Positions 19,568-30,343 of a stretch of DNA of 64,000 nt are shown in pieces. Made by a program: the position numbers and the translations under genes. Within the stretch, counting starts at the first letter, position 1; each line of letters opens with the position of its first letter. Source of the stretch: Caballeronia choica (GTDB taxonomy: Bacteria; Pseudomonadota; Gammaproteobacteria; Burkholderiales; Burkholderiaceae); assembly GCF_001544535.1 (NCBI RefSeq), contig NZ_FCON02000014.1, positions 41,210-105,209 of the forward strand, in the 5' to 3' direction. The notes under the pieces were generated by a model that worked only from the letters and a program-made list of their open reading frames with translations, ran no database searches and was not told the origin of the DNA.

Positions 19568-21175
19568 ATGCCGATCATCGAAACGAAACTGAATCCGCGC
19601 GGAGAAGAATTCCGCGCCAATGCGGCGGCGCTCGAAGCCGTCGTCGCGGACCTGAAGGAAAAAGTCGCGAAGGTCGCGCTCGGCGGCGGACAGGCGGCCC
19701 GCGACAAGCACGTCGGGCGCAACAAGCTGCTGCCGCGCGACCGCATCGCGCAACTGCTCGATCCGGGCACGCCATTCCTCGAACTGTCGCAACTCGCGGC
19801 CTACGGCATGTATAACGACGACGCGCCGGGCGCGGGCGTCATCACGGGCATCGGCCGCATCGCGGGGCAGGAGTGCGTGATCGTCTGCAACGATGCGACG
19901 GTCAAGGGCGGCACGTACTATCCGATGACGGTGAAGAAGCACCTTCGAGCGCAGGAAATCGCCGAGCAGAACCGCCTGCCGTGCGTCTATCTCGTCGATT
20001 CGGGCGGTGCGAACCTGCCGAATCAGGACGACGTGTTCCCCGATCGCGATCACTTCGGCCGCATCTTCTACAACCAAGCGAATATGTCGGCGCAGGGCAT
20101 CGCGCAGATCGCCGTGGTCATGGGCTCGTGCACGGCGGGCGGCGCCTACGTGCCCGCGATGAGCGACGAATCGATCATCGTCAAGAATCAGGGCACGATT
20201 TTTCTGGGCGGGCCGCCGCTGGTCAAGGCGGCAACCGGCGAGGAAGTCAGCGCCGAGGATCTCGGCGGCGGCGACGTGCATACGCGCCTGTCGGGCGTCG
20301 TCGATCATCTGGCGCAGAACGATGCGCATGCGTTGGGCATTGCGCGCAGCATCGTCGGCAATTTGAATCTCGTGAAGCCGACGCCGCTTGCGTTGAGGGA
20401 GCCGTTGCCGCCGCGTTATGACCCGCGAAGCGTCTACGGCGTGATTCCGGTCGATACCCGCAAGCCGTTCGATGTGCGCGAAGTGATCGCGCGCATCGTC
20501 GACGATTCCGCCTTCGACGAATTCAAGGCCCGCTACGGCACGACGCTCGTCTGCGGTTTCGCGCATATCTGGGGCCATCCGGTCGGGATCATCGCGAACA
20601 ACGGCATTCTGTTTTCCGAGTCGGCGCTGAAGGGCGCGCATTTCATCGAATTGTGCTGCCAGCGCAAGATTCCGCTCGTATTCCTGCAGAACATCACGGG
20701 CTTCATGGTCGGGCGCAAGTACGAGAACGAAGGCATCGCGAGAAACGGCGCGAAGATGGTGACGGCGGTTGCAACGGCGAAGGTGCCGAAGTTCACGGTG
20801 ATCATCGGCGGGTCGTTTGGCGCGGGTAACTATGGCATGTGCGGCCGTGCGTATTCGCCGCGCTTCCTGTGGATGTGGCCGAACGCGCGCATTTCGGTGA
20901 TGGGCGGCGAGCAGGCGGCCTCCGTCCTGGCGACTGTGCGTCGCGACGGCATCGAAGGCAAGGGTGGGAACTGGTCGAAGGAGGATGAGGAAGCGTTCAA
21001 GGCGCCGATCCGCGAGCAGTACGAGGTTCAGGGCCATCCGTATTACGCGAGCGCGCGCCTCTGGGACGACGGCGTGATCGACCCCGCGCAGACCCGCGAC
21101 GTGCTGGGCCTCGGGCTCGCCGCGACGATGAACGCGCCGATCGAGGACACGCGGTTTGGCGTGTTCCGGATGTGA
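19568..21175 (+). CDS. liuB: 3-Methylcrotonyl-CoA carboxylase beta (carboxyltransferase) subunit
   Basis: 535 aa. It transfers the carboxyl group from biotin to 3-methylcrotonyl-CoA. The crotonase-like N and C carboxyltransferase halves are recognisable: [64 protein letters not shown], and [41 protein letters not shown] with [16 protein letters not shown]. The ATG at 19568 lies 13 bp after liuA stops, so the genes are co-transcribed. Length is usual for the MCC beta chain, and the AGMCG-type loop supports methylcrotonyl over propionyl substrate. Confidence 0.95.
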   Translation: MPIIETKLNPRGEEFRANAAALEAVVADLKEKVAKVALGGGQAARDKHVGRNKLLPRDRIAQLLDPGTPFLELSQLAAYGMYNDDAPGAGVITGIGRIAGQECVIVCNDATVKGGTYYPMTVKKHLRAQEIAEQNRLPCVYLVDSGGANLPNQDDVFPDRDHFGRIFYNQANMSAQGIAQIAVVMGSCTAGGAYVPAMSDESIIVKNQGTIFLGGPPLVKAATGEEVSAEDLGGGDVHTRLSGVVDHLAQNDAHALGIARSIVGNLNLVKPTPLALREPLPPRYDPRSVYGVIPVDTRKPFDVREVIARIVDDSAFDEFKARYGTTLVCGFAHIWGHPVGIIANNGILFSESALKGAHFIELCCQRKIPLVFLQNITGFMVGRKYENEGIARNGAKMVTAVATAKVPKFTVIIGGSFGAGNYGMCGRAYSPRFLWMWPNARISVMGGEQAASVLATVRRDGIEGKGGNWSKEDEEAFKAPIREQYEVQGHPYYASARLWDDGVIDPAQTRDVLGLGLAATMNAPIEDTRFGVFRM

Positions 21176-21200
21176 ATTCCTCTACGACTCAGGCTCTCCC

Positions 21201-23193
<1,993 letters not shown>

Positions 23194-23210
<17 letters not shown>

Positions 23211-23724
23211 GCGGCCCTTTCTGAGGCCCGATGAGCGTTTCCGTTGTCTCGGTCTTCACGAAAATCTCCACCCGCCGGTTCAACGCACGCCCGTCGGGCG
23301 TGTCGTTGCTGGCGATCGGCCGCGTGTAGGCCATCCCCTTCGTCCTGATTCTTGCAGCAGGCACGCCGCGTGCGACCAGTGCGTCGGCGACCGCTTCGGC
23401 ACGCGCTGACGAAAGCGCGTCGTTGTAGGCGCGCGATCCTTCATTGTCGGTGTGGCCTTCGATCAGGACGGGGCGCGTGCTGCGCTTGAGCAGCACGGCG
23501 GTGCGGTCGAGCATCGCAATGCTGTCGGGGCGGATCCGCGCTTCGTCGGTGTCGAAGAGCGCGGCTTCAGGCATGCGCATCTCGACGCCGGCTTCGGCCG
23601 GATTGACGACGACGCCAGCCTTGGCGTTGTCGGCTTCTTCCTTTGATCTGTCGAGACCGGACGAGCAGCCGGCCATGAAAACGCTGAAGGCGCAGACGCT
23701 CGTGATCGATTGGATGGCTTTCAC
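23194..23724 (-). CDS. OmpA-family outer-membrane lipoprotein
   Basis: 176 aa. A lipoprotein signal with lipobox VFMAGC places the acylated cysteine at residue 20. The C-terminal OmpA-like peptidoglycan-binding domain (about residues 55-160) shows ALFDTDEARIRPDS, VLIEGHTDNEGSRAYNDALSSARAEAVADAL and NDTPDGRALNRRVEIFV. It would tether the outer membrane to peptidoglycan. The last 17 bp are shared with the end of liuD on the other strand, so the two transcripts overlap at their 3' ends. Confidence 0.88.
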
Positions 23725-23913
23725 TGGCAGTTTCGAAGAGCGGATGCTCGAGACAAGGTCGTTCGATTATAGGGAACGCGCTCGCCTGATTTGTAAAGAA
23801 CCATAGTCGGCGCGGAAGGCCGGCAAAACGCGCGCCACGTACGCTGCGCGCCCTCGACAGGCCGACATACAATGCCTGCTGTTCCCGCCGACCCCGCCCT
23901 TCGACGAACCGCG

Positions 23914-24987
23914 ATGATTCAACCCAATCACAGTCCCTCCGAGCAAGAGAAAGACGCGAAGCGCCTGCAACGCGCAGCGTCGGCGGTGCTCTATACGGCG
24001 CTCGTCGCCGTCGCGCTGTGGACCATGCGCACCTTCATCCCGGCGGTGGTGTGGGCCGCCGTGATCGCCATCGCATTGTGGCCCGCGTTCGGCTGGCTCG
24101 AACGGCGGCCCTGGCTCGGCAAGCACAAACTGCTGCTTGCGTTCAGCGTCACGGCGGCCGTCGGCCTGCTGTTCGTCGTGCCGTTCGCGATTGTCGCGAC
24201 GGAGGCGGGCCGTGAGGCGCGCGACATGATTCACTGGTTCCAGGATGTGCTGCGCTCGGGCCTGCCGATGCCCGACTGGCTCAATCGCCTGCCCACTGGC
24301 TCGCGCCAGATCGCGTCCTGGTGGACGGAGAATCTCGCGATGCCGCTCGAATCGTCGCCTGCGGTGCAAAAGCTGCATGGCGCGAACTTCATCGCGATGA
24401 CGCGCCACTTTGGCAGCCGTGTCGCGCATGGCCTGATCGTCTTCGGGTTCATGCTCGTGACGCTTTTCTTCATTTTCCACGCAGGATCGAAGCTCGGCGA
24501 GCAACTGCTGGCGGGGTCGCGGCGCGCGTTCGGCTCCGAGGGCGCGACGCTCGCGCGGCGCATGGCCGACTCGGTGCGCTGCACGGTCGTGGGGCTCGTC
24601 GTGGTCGGACTCGGCGAAGGCGCGCTGCTCGGCATCGCGTACGGGATTGCCGGCGTGCCGCACGCGACCTTGCTCGGCATGCTGACCGCCATCGCCGCGA
24701 TGTTGCCGTTCTGCGCGCCGATCGTGTTTCTCGGCTCGGCGTTGTGGCTCGCCGCACAAGGATCGATGGTGGCGGCGATCGGGGTGGCGGTGTTCGGACT
24801 CGTCGTGGTGTTTGTCGCCGAGCATTTCGTGCGGCCCGTGCTGATCGGCGGATCGACGCGCTTGCCGTTTTTGCTCGTGCTGTTCGGGATTCTCGGCGGC
24901 GCCGAGACTTTCGGGCTGCTCGGGCTGTTCATCGGCCCCGCGCTGATGACGATTCTGGTCGTCTTGTGGACCGATTGGGTGCGATAG
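23914..24987 (+). CDS. AI-2E (PerM/TqsA) family membrane protein
   Basis: 357 aa. Paired N-terminal hydrophobic helices (ALVAVALWTMRTFIPAVVWAAVIAIALWPAF) and a C-terminal block (LLGMLTAIAAMLPFCAPIVFLGSALWLA, then FVAEHFVRPVLIGGSTRLPFLLVLFGILGGAETFGLLGLFIGPALMTI) match the AI-2E transporter family. Members export autoinducer-2 or act as Na+/H+ antiporters; the substrate here is unknown. The ATG at 23914 has no strong ribosome site. About 100 bp separates it from the potassium channel gene on the same strand. Confidence 0.87.
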   Translation: MIQPNHSPSEQEKDAKRLQRAASAVLYTALVAVALWTMRTFIPAVVWAAVIAIALWPAFGWLERRPWLGKHKLLLAFSVTAAVGLLFVVPFAIVATEAGREARDMIHWFQDVLRSGLPMPDWLNRLPTGSRQIASWWTENLAMPLESSPAVQKLHGANFIAMTRHFGSRVAHGLIVFGFMLVTLFFIFHAGSKLGEQLLAGSRRAFGSEGATLARRMADSVRCTVVGLVVVGLGEGALLGIAYGIAGVPHATLLGMLTAIAAMLPFCAPIVFLGSALWLAAQGSMVAAIGVAVFGLVVVFVAEHFVRPVLIGGSTRLPFLLVLFGILGGAETFGLLGLFIGPALMTILVVLWTDWVR

Positions 24988-25084
24988 GCAAGCGACGCTC
25001 CGGGCCAGCAACTCGCGAACGCATCGCGCGCCCGGGCAAGCGGCGGTAGAATCACGCGACCCCGAATCCTTCGAGCTACTGACT

Positions 25085-26182
25085 TTGCTCTTCTCGCGCT
25101 CATCATCGAAACCGCGCCTGCGCGTGCCGCGCGACGCCCGCATGCCGTGGCGGCCCGTGCACGCGCGCACGCTGTTCAGCCGCCCGGCCATCTCGCCGCA
25201 GCGCCTTCTTCTGCGGCGCATCTACATGGTGCTCGCGTTATGCCTGCTCGCGTTCATGATTCTTTACGTCGACCGCGATGGCCTGCGCGACTCATCGAAG
25301 CAGACGAACGAGCTCATGAACCTCGTCGACGTCGTTTATTTCACGATGGTGACGGTCGCGACCGTCGGCTATGGCGACATCGTCCCGGTGACGGCACGCG
25401 CGCGTCTCGTCGATGCGCTGCTCATCATGCCGATCCGCGTCATCATCTGGTTCATCTTCCTGGGCACCACGTATCAACTGGTGATCCACCGTATCGTCGA
25501 GGAATATCGCATGAAGCGCCTGCAACGAAACCTGCGTGACCACATTCTCGTGTGCGGCTACGGCCTCTCCGGTTCGATCGCCGTGCGCGAACTGCTCGAA
25601 AGCGGCACCGATGCGCACCGCATCGTCGTGATCGATACGAACGAGGCCGTGCTCGAAGCGGCCACGGGGGTCGGGGTGACGGGCCTGCTCGGCGACCCGT
25701 CGCGGGAAGACATCCTGCGTCAGGCGCAGGTGAGCGAGGCACACGCGGTGATCGTCGCCGTCAGCGACGATCCGACCGCGATCCTCGTCACGCTCTCGGT
25801 GCGGAGTTTTGCGCCGAAGGTGAAGATCGTCGTGCGGGTTCAGGAGCACGTGTTCCAGCGGCAGGTGCGGCAGGCGGGCGCCGACGTGATCGTCTCGTCG
25901 ACGAAGATCGGCGGCCTGCTGCTCGCCGACGCCGTCGAGAGCCAGTATGTCGTGCCGTTCGTCTCCGACATGCTGTCGGCGCGCGGGCGCGTGACGCTGC
26001 TCGAGCGCCTCGCGTTGCCCGGGGAAGTCGGGCAGATGACCAACCAAGTGGAGGGCGCGATCGTCGTCGGACTGGCGCGGGGAGGAAAGGTGATGGAGTT
26101 CTACGACGACCCGCATGTCGCGATCGAAGCCGGCGACACGCTCGTGCTGATCCAGTCGTCGCGGCGGGGCAGCGTCAGCTAG
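25085..26182 (+). CDS. Ion channel with a C-terminal TrkA-N (RCK) domain, potassium type
   Basis: 365 aa. Two transmembrane helices (RIYMVLALCLLAFMILYV and RVIIWFIFLGTTYQLVI) flank a pore loop with the potassium selectivity filter TVGYGD near residue 97. The cytoplasmic part begins DHILVCGYGLSGSIAVRELL, a Rossmann RCK/TrkA-N domain with a ligand-binding acidic residue in IVVIDTNEA, then a TrkA-C-like module. This is the MthK/Kch type of gated K+ channel. The start is uncertain: a TTG at 25085 or an ATG at 25142, neither with a good Shine-Dalgarno. Its end overlaps the convergent DUF2288 gene by 8 bp. Confidence 0.88.
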   Translation: MLFSRSSSKPRLRVPRDARMPWRPVHARTLFSRPAISPQRLLLRRIYMVLALCLLAFMILYVDRDGLRDSSKQTNELMNLVDVVYFTMVTVATVGYGDIVPVTARARLVDALLIMPIRVIIWFIFLGTTYQLVIHRIVEEYRMKRLQRNLRDHILVCGYGLSGSIAVRELLESGTDAHRIVVIDTNEAVLEAATGVGVTGLLGDPSREDILRQAQVSEAHAVIVAVSDDPTAILVTLSVRSFAPKVKIVVRVQEHVFQRQVRQAGADVIVSSTKIGGLLLADAVESQYVVPFVSDMLSARGRVTLLERLALPGEVGQMTNQVEGAIVVGLARGGKVMEFYDDPHVAIEAGDTLVLIQSSRRGSVS

Positions 26183-26492
26183 GCGCGCCCGAGCGTTCCT
26201 GCACGCACACCCACGGCGAGACGACGACGGCCCACAATTCCGGATCGCGTGCGGCGAAATCGGTGGCGGTTTCGGCCTGCACGCGTTCGAGCAACCCGGC
26301 CGCGAGCCATTTGGCGACCTGCTTCGTGTCGTCGCTGGCGACGGACTCCGCGACGCTCACGAGATCGAGATCGCGCGCCACCTTGAGCAGCACGCCGCGC
26401 GCGAAGAAGCGCTCCAGTTCTGACCAGCCGATCTGTGCGGTTTCAGCGAGGAGTTTGAGATACAGCGGGGAAGGGGATTGTGCTTCGGACAT
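26175..26492 (-). CDS. DUF2288 family protein
   Basis: 105 aa. LKLLAETAQIGWSELERFFARGVLLKVARDLDLVSVAESVASDDTKQVAKWLAAGLL, followed by DPELWAVVVSPWVCVQE, matches the DUF2288 pattern. The family has no known function. The ATG at 26492 starts just upstream of the first family helix. It is downstream of pcaHG on the same strand but separated by a long inverted repeat with a -10-like element, so it may have its own promoter. Confidence 0.78.
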   Translation of the reverse strand: MSEAQSPSPLYLKLLAETAQIGWSELERFFARGVLLKVARDLDLVSVAESVASDDTKQVAKWLAAGLLERVQAETATDFAARDPELWAVVVSPWVCVQERSGAPS

Positions 26493-26512
26493 GGCGAAAA
26501 ATGTGGAGATTT

Positions 26513-26549
26513 GTGCGTCCGACACTATAAACCATCGTGTCGGACGCAC
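26513..26549. promoter_or_regulatory. Perfect 13-bp inverted repeat between pcaG and the DUF2288 gene
   Basis: GTGCGTCCGACAC (26513-26525) and its exact complement (26537-26549) flank an 11-nt loop. On the minus strand the loop edge reads TATAGT, a good -10 box, 20-30 bp before the DUF2288 start. It could be the pcaHG terminator (no T tract follows directly) or an operator over a promoter for DUF2288. Confidence 0.65.
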
Positions 26550-26566
26550 TTCCTCACGCACCGCGA

Positions 26567-27157
26567 TCAGAGATCGAAGAAAACAGTCTCTTTCGGTCCT
26601 TGCAGGTAAATATCGAAACGATAGATCGTGCTCGACGTATCCGGCTCGCGTTTCGCGACGAGCGTCGCGCGGCGCTCTTCGGGGACGCTCGAAAGCACCG
26701 CATCCTTCGCATTCGCCTCGGCTTCATCCTCGAAATAGATGCGCGTAAATGTATGCAGCAGCATGCCGCGCATCAGCAGGATGACGTCGATGTGCGGCGC
26801 GGCGTCGTCGCCGGTCTTGCCCGGCTTGACCGTATCCACGACGTAGCGCAGTTTCGGGTCAGTGCCCGTACCCACCCGCGCAAAACCGCGAAAGCCCGAC
26901 TCGCGCGCTTCAGCCACGCTCTGCACATAATGGCCGGTCGAATCGGCCTGCGCCATTTCGACCACGGCGTCGCCGACTACCTTGCCCTGACCGTCGTACA
27001 CGTTGCCGACGATCGAGATGTGCTCGCCGGCCGCTTCACGATCCGCGATCGACGGCGTGAAGAGGCTCTTCAGATCGAAGTTGTACTGCTCGGGACACAG
27101 GCCGTAGGCGAAGTACGGTCCAACCGTTTGCGACGGGGTCTGTTTCAATGTGGTCAT
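26567..27157 (-). CDS. pcaG: Protocatechuate 3,4-dioxygenase alpha subunit
   Basis: 196 aa. The non-catalytic alpha chain of the iron-dependent intradiol dioxygenase that opens protocatechuate to beta-carboxy-cis,cis-muconate. TPSQTVGPYFAYGL at the N-terminus, GDAVVEMAQADSTGHYVQS and TFTRIYFEDEAEANAKDAVL are characteristic. It lacks the iron-ligand set found in the beta chain. It follows pcaH by 3 bp, and its GGAGG Shine-Dalgarno lies within the end of pcaH, so translation is coupled. Confidence 0.96.
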   Translation of the reverse strand: MTTLKQTPSQTVGPYFAYGLCPEQYNFDLKSLFTPSIADREAAGEHISIVGNVYDGQGKVVGDAVVEMAQADSTGHYVQSVAEARESGFRGFARVGTGTDPKLRYVVDTVKPGKTGDDAAPHIDVILLMRGMLLHTFTRIYFEDEAEANAKDAVLSSVPEERRATLVAKREPDTSSTIYRFDIYLQGPKETVFFDL

Positions 27158-27160
27158 GGT

Positions 27161-27865
27161 TCAAGCCTCCGTCGGGGTTTGGTCCGGGCCGCGCAGCACG
27201 ATGTCGAATTCGTAGCCGAGTGCGTAGCCTTCCTGCGTCGTGTCGATCGAAAAACGCGAGACCAGGCGCTCGCGCGAATGCTCGGGAATGCCCTGGTAAA
27301 TCGGGTCGAGCTGGAGCAGCGGGTCGCCGGGGAAGTACATCTGCGTGACGAGCCGCGAGCCGAAATAATCGCCGAAGAGCGAGAAGTGGATGTGGTTCGG
27401 ACGCCATGCGTTCGGGTGATTGCCCCACGGATACGCGCCCGGCTTGATCGTCAGGAAGCGGTAGCGGCCTTCGTTGTCGGTGATGCAGCGGCCGGCGCCG
27501 AGGAAGTTCGGGTCGAGCGGCGCGTCGTGCTGGTCGGCCTTGTGCACGTAGCGGCCGGCGGCGTTCGCCTGCCAGATTTCAACCAGCGTGTTGCGCACCG
27601 GGCGGCCACCGTCGTCGAGCACGCGCCCCGTCACGATGATGCGCTCGCCGAGCGGATCGCCATTTCTCGCTGAGTTCTTCGTGAGGTCGTGGTCGAGTGC
27701 GCCCAGATCCTCCGCCCCGTACACCGGCACGCGACGGTCGCGCAGGTTTTCCTTCAGCGGAATCAGCGGGCGCGAGGGGCTCCGCAGCACGGACGACGTG
27801 TAGCCGGGATGGCAGTAGGGCGGATGCGATTCCCAATCGCGGGGGGTGAGGATCGGCGATGTCAT
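27161..27865 (-). CDS. pcaH: Protocatechuate 3,4-dioxygenase beta subunit
   Basis: 234 aa, the iron-binding catalytic chain. The two ligand tyrosines are in AAGRYVHKADQHDAPLDPNF and KPGAYPWGNHP, and the two histidines in RPNHIHFSLFG. NTLVEIWQANAAGRYVH is the core intradiol dioxygenase segment. The ATG at 27865 has CAGGAGA upstream. The first gene of pcaHG, it is divergent from pcaQ across a 111-bp AT-richer region. The genes for later steps of the beta-ketoadipate pathway are not in this window. Confidence 0.96.
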   Translation of the reverse strand: MTSPILTPRDWESHPPYCHPGYTSSVLRSPSRPLIPLKENLRDRRVPVYGAEDLGALDHDLTKNSARNGDPLGERIIVTGRVLDDGGRPVRNTLVEIWQANAAGRYVHKADQHDAPLDPNFLGAGRCITDNEGRYRFLTIKPGAYPWGNHPNAWRPNHIHFSLFGDYFGSRLVTQMYFPGDPLLQLDPIYQGIPEHSRERLVSRFSIDTTQEGYALGYEFDIVLRGPDQTPTEA

Positions 27866-27916
27866 TCGACTGTCTCCTGTTTTTTAAGGTCAATGGGATA
27901 TTTCTGAAGACTACTT

Positions 27917-27968
27917 TAACGAAGCATCAAAGTTATGGAAAATGATGTTTTATGCACCCAGCCATAAC
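27917..27968. promoter_or_regulatory. Candidate PcaQ binding region between pcaH and pcaQ
   Basis: TAAC-N11-GTTA (27917-27935) is a LysR-type dyad. A larger inverted pair, GTTATGG (27932-27938) and CCATAAC (27962-27968), overlaps it and ends just before the pcaQ start. The known rhizobial PcaQ site ATAACC-N4-GGTTAA is not present exactly, so these are candidates only. Confidence 0.45.
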
Positions 27969-27976
27969 GATTCGTC

Positions 27977-28915
27977 ATGGATAACGACTTCACAAATACG
28001 CGCGTCAAATTCCGGCACCTGCAGTGCTTCCTGGCTGTCACGCAGTTGGGCAGCGTGCAGCGAGCCGCCGACAGTCTCTCGATCACCCAGCCGGCGGTCT
28101 CGAAGACGATTGGAGAACTCGAATCCATTCTAGGCGTCCGGTTGTTCGAGCGCGGGCGCCGCGGTGCGGTGCCGACGCGCGAAGGCCGCCTCTTCGCGCC
28201 TCACGCGAGCGCTTGCGTGGCGGCGCTGCGCGAGGGCGTCGACGTGTTGTTGCGCGAAAGCGGCGACGTGCCAGGATCGCTAGCAATCGGCATGCTGCCG
28301 ACCGTCGCGACCGCGCTCCTGCCGCCCGCGCTGGCCGAATTCAAGGCGCAGTGGCCGGCGGTGTCGGTGAGTGTGTGGACGGATTCGAACACGCAGTTGC
28401 TCACGCGGCTCAAGGAGGGAGAAGTGGATTTCGTGGTCGGCCGGGTGTCCGATCCGGAAGGCATGCACGGGCTGTCGTTCGAGCAGATCTATCGCGAGCC
28501 GCTCGCGGTCGTCGTGCGGCGCGATCATCCGCTGACCTTCGAGACGCCGCTCACGCCCGCGATGCTCGCGCGTTTTTCGGTCGTCCTGCCGCCGTTCGGC
28601 ACGCTGATCCGGCAATCGGCGGAAAGCGTGCTGACGGCGTTCGGCTCGCACGCGCTGACCACGTTCGTCGAAACGCTGTCGGTTTCGCTCGGGCGGGCGC
28701 TCGCGCTGCATAACGACGCCGTGTGGTTCGTGCCGGAGGGCGCCGTCGAGCACGACGTCGCGCTCGGCCTGCTCGTGCCGCTCGCGATGCCGTTCGCCGG
28801 CACCGACGAGCCGATCGGCCTGATCCGCCGCAACGACGCCGCGCACACACCGGTCGAGGACAGCTTGACCGACGCGATCCGCGAGGCCGGACGCGCGCGC
28901 ATCGGTACGAAATAG
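27977..28915 (+). CDS. pcaQ: LysR-type activator of protocatechuate catabolism
   Basis: 312 aa. The N-terminal winged HTH (about residues 11-70) is VKFRHLQCFLAVTQLGSVQRAADSLSITQPAVSKTIGELESILGVRLFERGRRG, then an effector-binding domain with GSLAIGMLPTVATALLPPAL. The sequence pattern and divergent position next to pcaH support PcaQ, which activates pca genes in response to beta-carboxymuconate. It starts at the ATG at 27977. A more general LysR assignment is the fallback if the name is wrong. Confidence 0.9.
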   Translation: MDNDFTNTRVKFRHLQCFLAVTQLGSVQRAADSLSITQPAVSKTIGELESILGVRLFERGRRGAVPTREGRLFAPHASACVAALREGVDVLLRESGDVPGSLAIGMLPTVATALLPPALAEFKAQWPAVSVSVWTDSNTQLLTRLKEGEVDFVVGRVSDPEGMHGLSFEQIYREPLAVVVRRDHPLTFETPLTPAMLARFSVVLPPFGTLIRQSAESVLTAFGSHALTTFVETLSVSLGRALALHNDAVWFVPEGAVEHDVALGLLVPLAMPFAGTDEPIGLIRRNDAAHTPVEDSLTDAIREAGRARIGTK

Positions 28916-29089
28916 CCGGCGCGAGGCGGCAGCGCGGAGCACAAGTTACCGGGTGCGTCCAATGCTACGACGATTTCAGCAGAGGTCTTATTTTCGCGCG
29001 ATACTGGTGCAACAAACTTCGTCTCGCGTGGTCACATTCAGAGCTTCGCCGCGCCTCTGGCTGACAACCGCTGCTCAACCGTAGGGAAG

Positions 29090-29458
29090 ATGAAGACCGT
29101 ACTCCTCGTCGACGACGACCCCGCCACCATCGAAGCCTGGACGATCTGCATGCAGGAAGCGGATTGCGACGTGCTCTGCGCCTACGATGGCAACGCCGCG
29201 CTCGCGCTCCTGGCCGAGCATAGCGTCGACATCGTCGTCTCCGACTGGATGATGCCGGGCCTGGGCGGCGCGCTTCTCTGCCAGACCATGAAGAACGACA
29301 ATTCGCTTGCAAGGATTCCCTTCCTGATGATCTCGGGACATCCGCATCCGCCGGCTTTTGTCAGCTACGACGGCTATCTGCAAAAGCCGGTCGACATGGA
29401 AACGCTGCTGTCGGCGGTGAATCGCTTGTGCGCCGCCAAGACGCGGCCGCTCTATTGA
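29090..29458 (+). CDS. Stand-alone response-regulator receiver domain
   Basis: 122 aa consisting only of a CheY-like receiver. MKTVLLVDDDPATIE carries the acidic Mg-binding pair. The phosphoacceptor aspartate is in DIVVSDWMMPGLGG near residue 51, with the switch Ser/Thr in FLMISGHP and the conserved lysine in GYLQKPVDMETLL. No output domain or histidine kinase gene is adjacent, so the partner is elsewhere. The ATG has GTAGGGAAG upstream. It converges on plsC. Confidence 0.9.
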   Translation: MKTVLLVDDDPATIEAWTICMQEADCDVLCAYDGNAALALLAEHSVDIVVSDWMMPGLGGALLCQTMKNDNSLARIPFLMISGHPHPPAFVSYDGYLQKPVDMETLLSAVNRLCAAKTRPLY

Positions 29459-29484
29459 ATTGAACGCCTCCGAGGCCGGCGCGC

Positions 29485-30198
29485 TCAGCGAAGTTCCGCG
29501 AGCGCCTGGTCCATCTGCGCCTGCGCGAGCCGGTTCAGTTCCTGCGGGATGATGCAGTCGAGCGGCAGCGTCGGCGTGACGATCACGCGGATGTGTCCCG
29601 GCCGGTCCGGCCAGCCTTTCGCCGGCCAGACCTTGCCCGCGTCGTGAACGACCGGCACCACCGGCACCTTGGTGGCGCACGCGAGCCGCACGCCGCCCGA
29701 CGCCAGCTTGAGCGGCGCATCGTGCGCGACGCGCGTGCCTTCCGGAAAGATCACGACCGCATCGCCGAGCGCGAGCTTCGCGGCGCATTCCTGCGTCACC
29801 GCCTGATGCGCCTGACGCGGCGATCCGCGATCGAGGCTCACCATGTCGAGTCCGACCAGCACCCAGCCGAAGAACGGAATGCGTTCGAGTTCGCGCTTGA
29901 ACACGAAACTGATGCGGCGCGGAAAGAGCGCCATGAACGTGAGCGTTTCCCAAGTCGATTCATGGCGGCACAGCATGATGAACGGACCGTCGGGCAAGTG
30001 CTCCAGCCCTTCGACGGAACACGTCACGCCCGTGATCACGCGCATCATCACGACCACCGCGCGGCACCATTGCCTCGCGAGCCAGTAGCGGCCACGGCGG
30101 CCGACGAACGGAAACAGCGGCAGAATCAGGATCGACCAGACGATGCCGCTGCCAAGGAGATAGGTGGCGAACAGCCACTTGATGAAATTTCGGGGCAT
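29485..30198 (-). CDS. 1-Acyl-sn-glycerol-3-phosphate acyltransferase (PlsC family)
   Basis: 237 aa inner-membrane acyltransferase that makes phosphatidic acid from lysophosphatidate. An N-terminal membrane segment (WLFATYLLGSGIVWSILILPLFPFV) is followed by the acyltransferase motifs: MLCRHESTWETL (an H-X4-E variant of the HX4D motif) near residue 78, and VIFPEGTRVAHDAPLKLASGGVRLA near residue 150. The length is normal. The ATG at 30198 is chosen; a TTG at 30213 in frame is equally weak for ribosome binding. Several Burkholderia genomes carry multiple plsC paralogues, so this need not be the essential copy. Confidence 0.9.
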   Translation of the reverse strand: MPRNFIKWLFATYLLGSGIVWSILILPLFPFVGRRGRYWLARQWCRAVVVMMRVITGVTCSVEGLEHLPDGPFIMLCRHESTWETLTFMALFPRRISFVFKRELERIPFFGWVLVGLDMVSLDRGSPRQAHQAVTQECAAKLALGDAVVIFPEGTRVAHDAPLKLASGGVRLACATKVPVVPVVHDAGKVWPAKGWPDRPGHIRVIVTPTLPLDCIIPQELNRLAQAQMDQALAELR

Positions 30199-30343
30199 TG
30201 AAACGCTTTGCAAAAGAAGACGGAGGGTTTACGCGGACCCCCGAAGGATAGCTTGTCGGGCGGCGCGTGTCTGGCCCGATGCTTTAAGCTGCGGCAGATC
30301 AATCCGGACTGAACGGCTCGCGCCGGCGAACACAGGAGAATAT

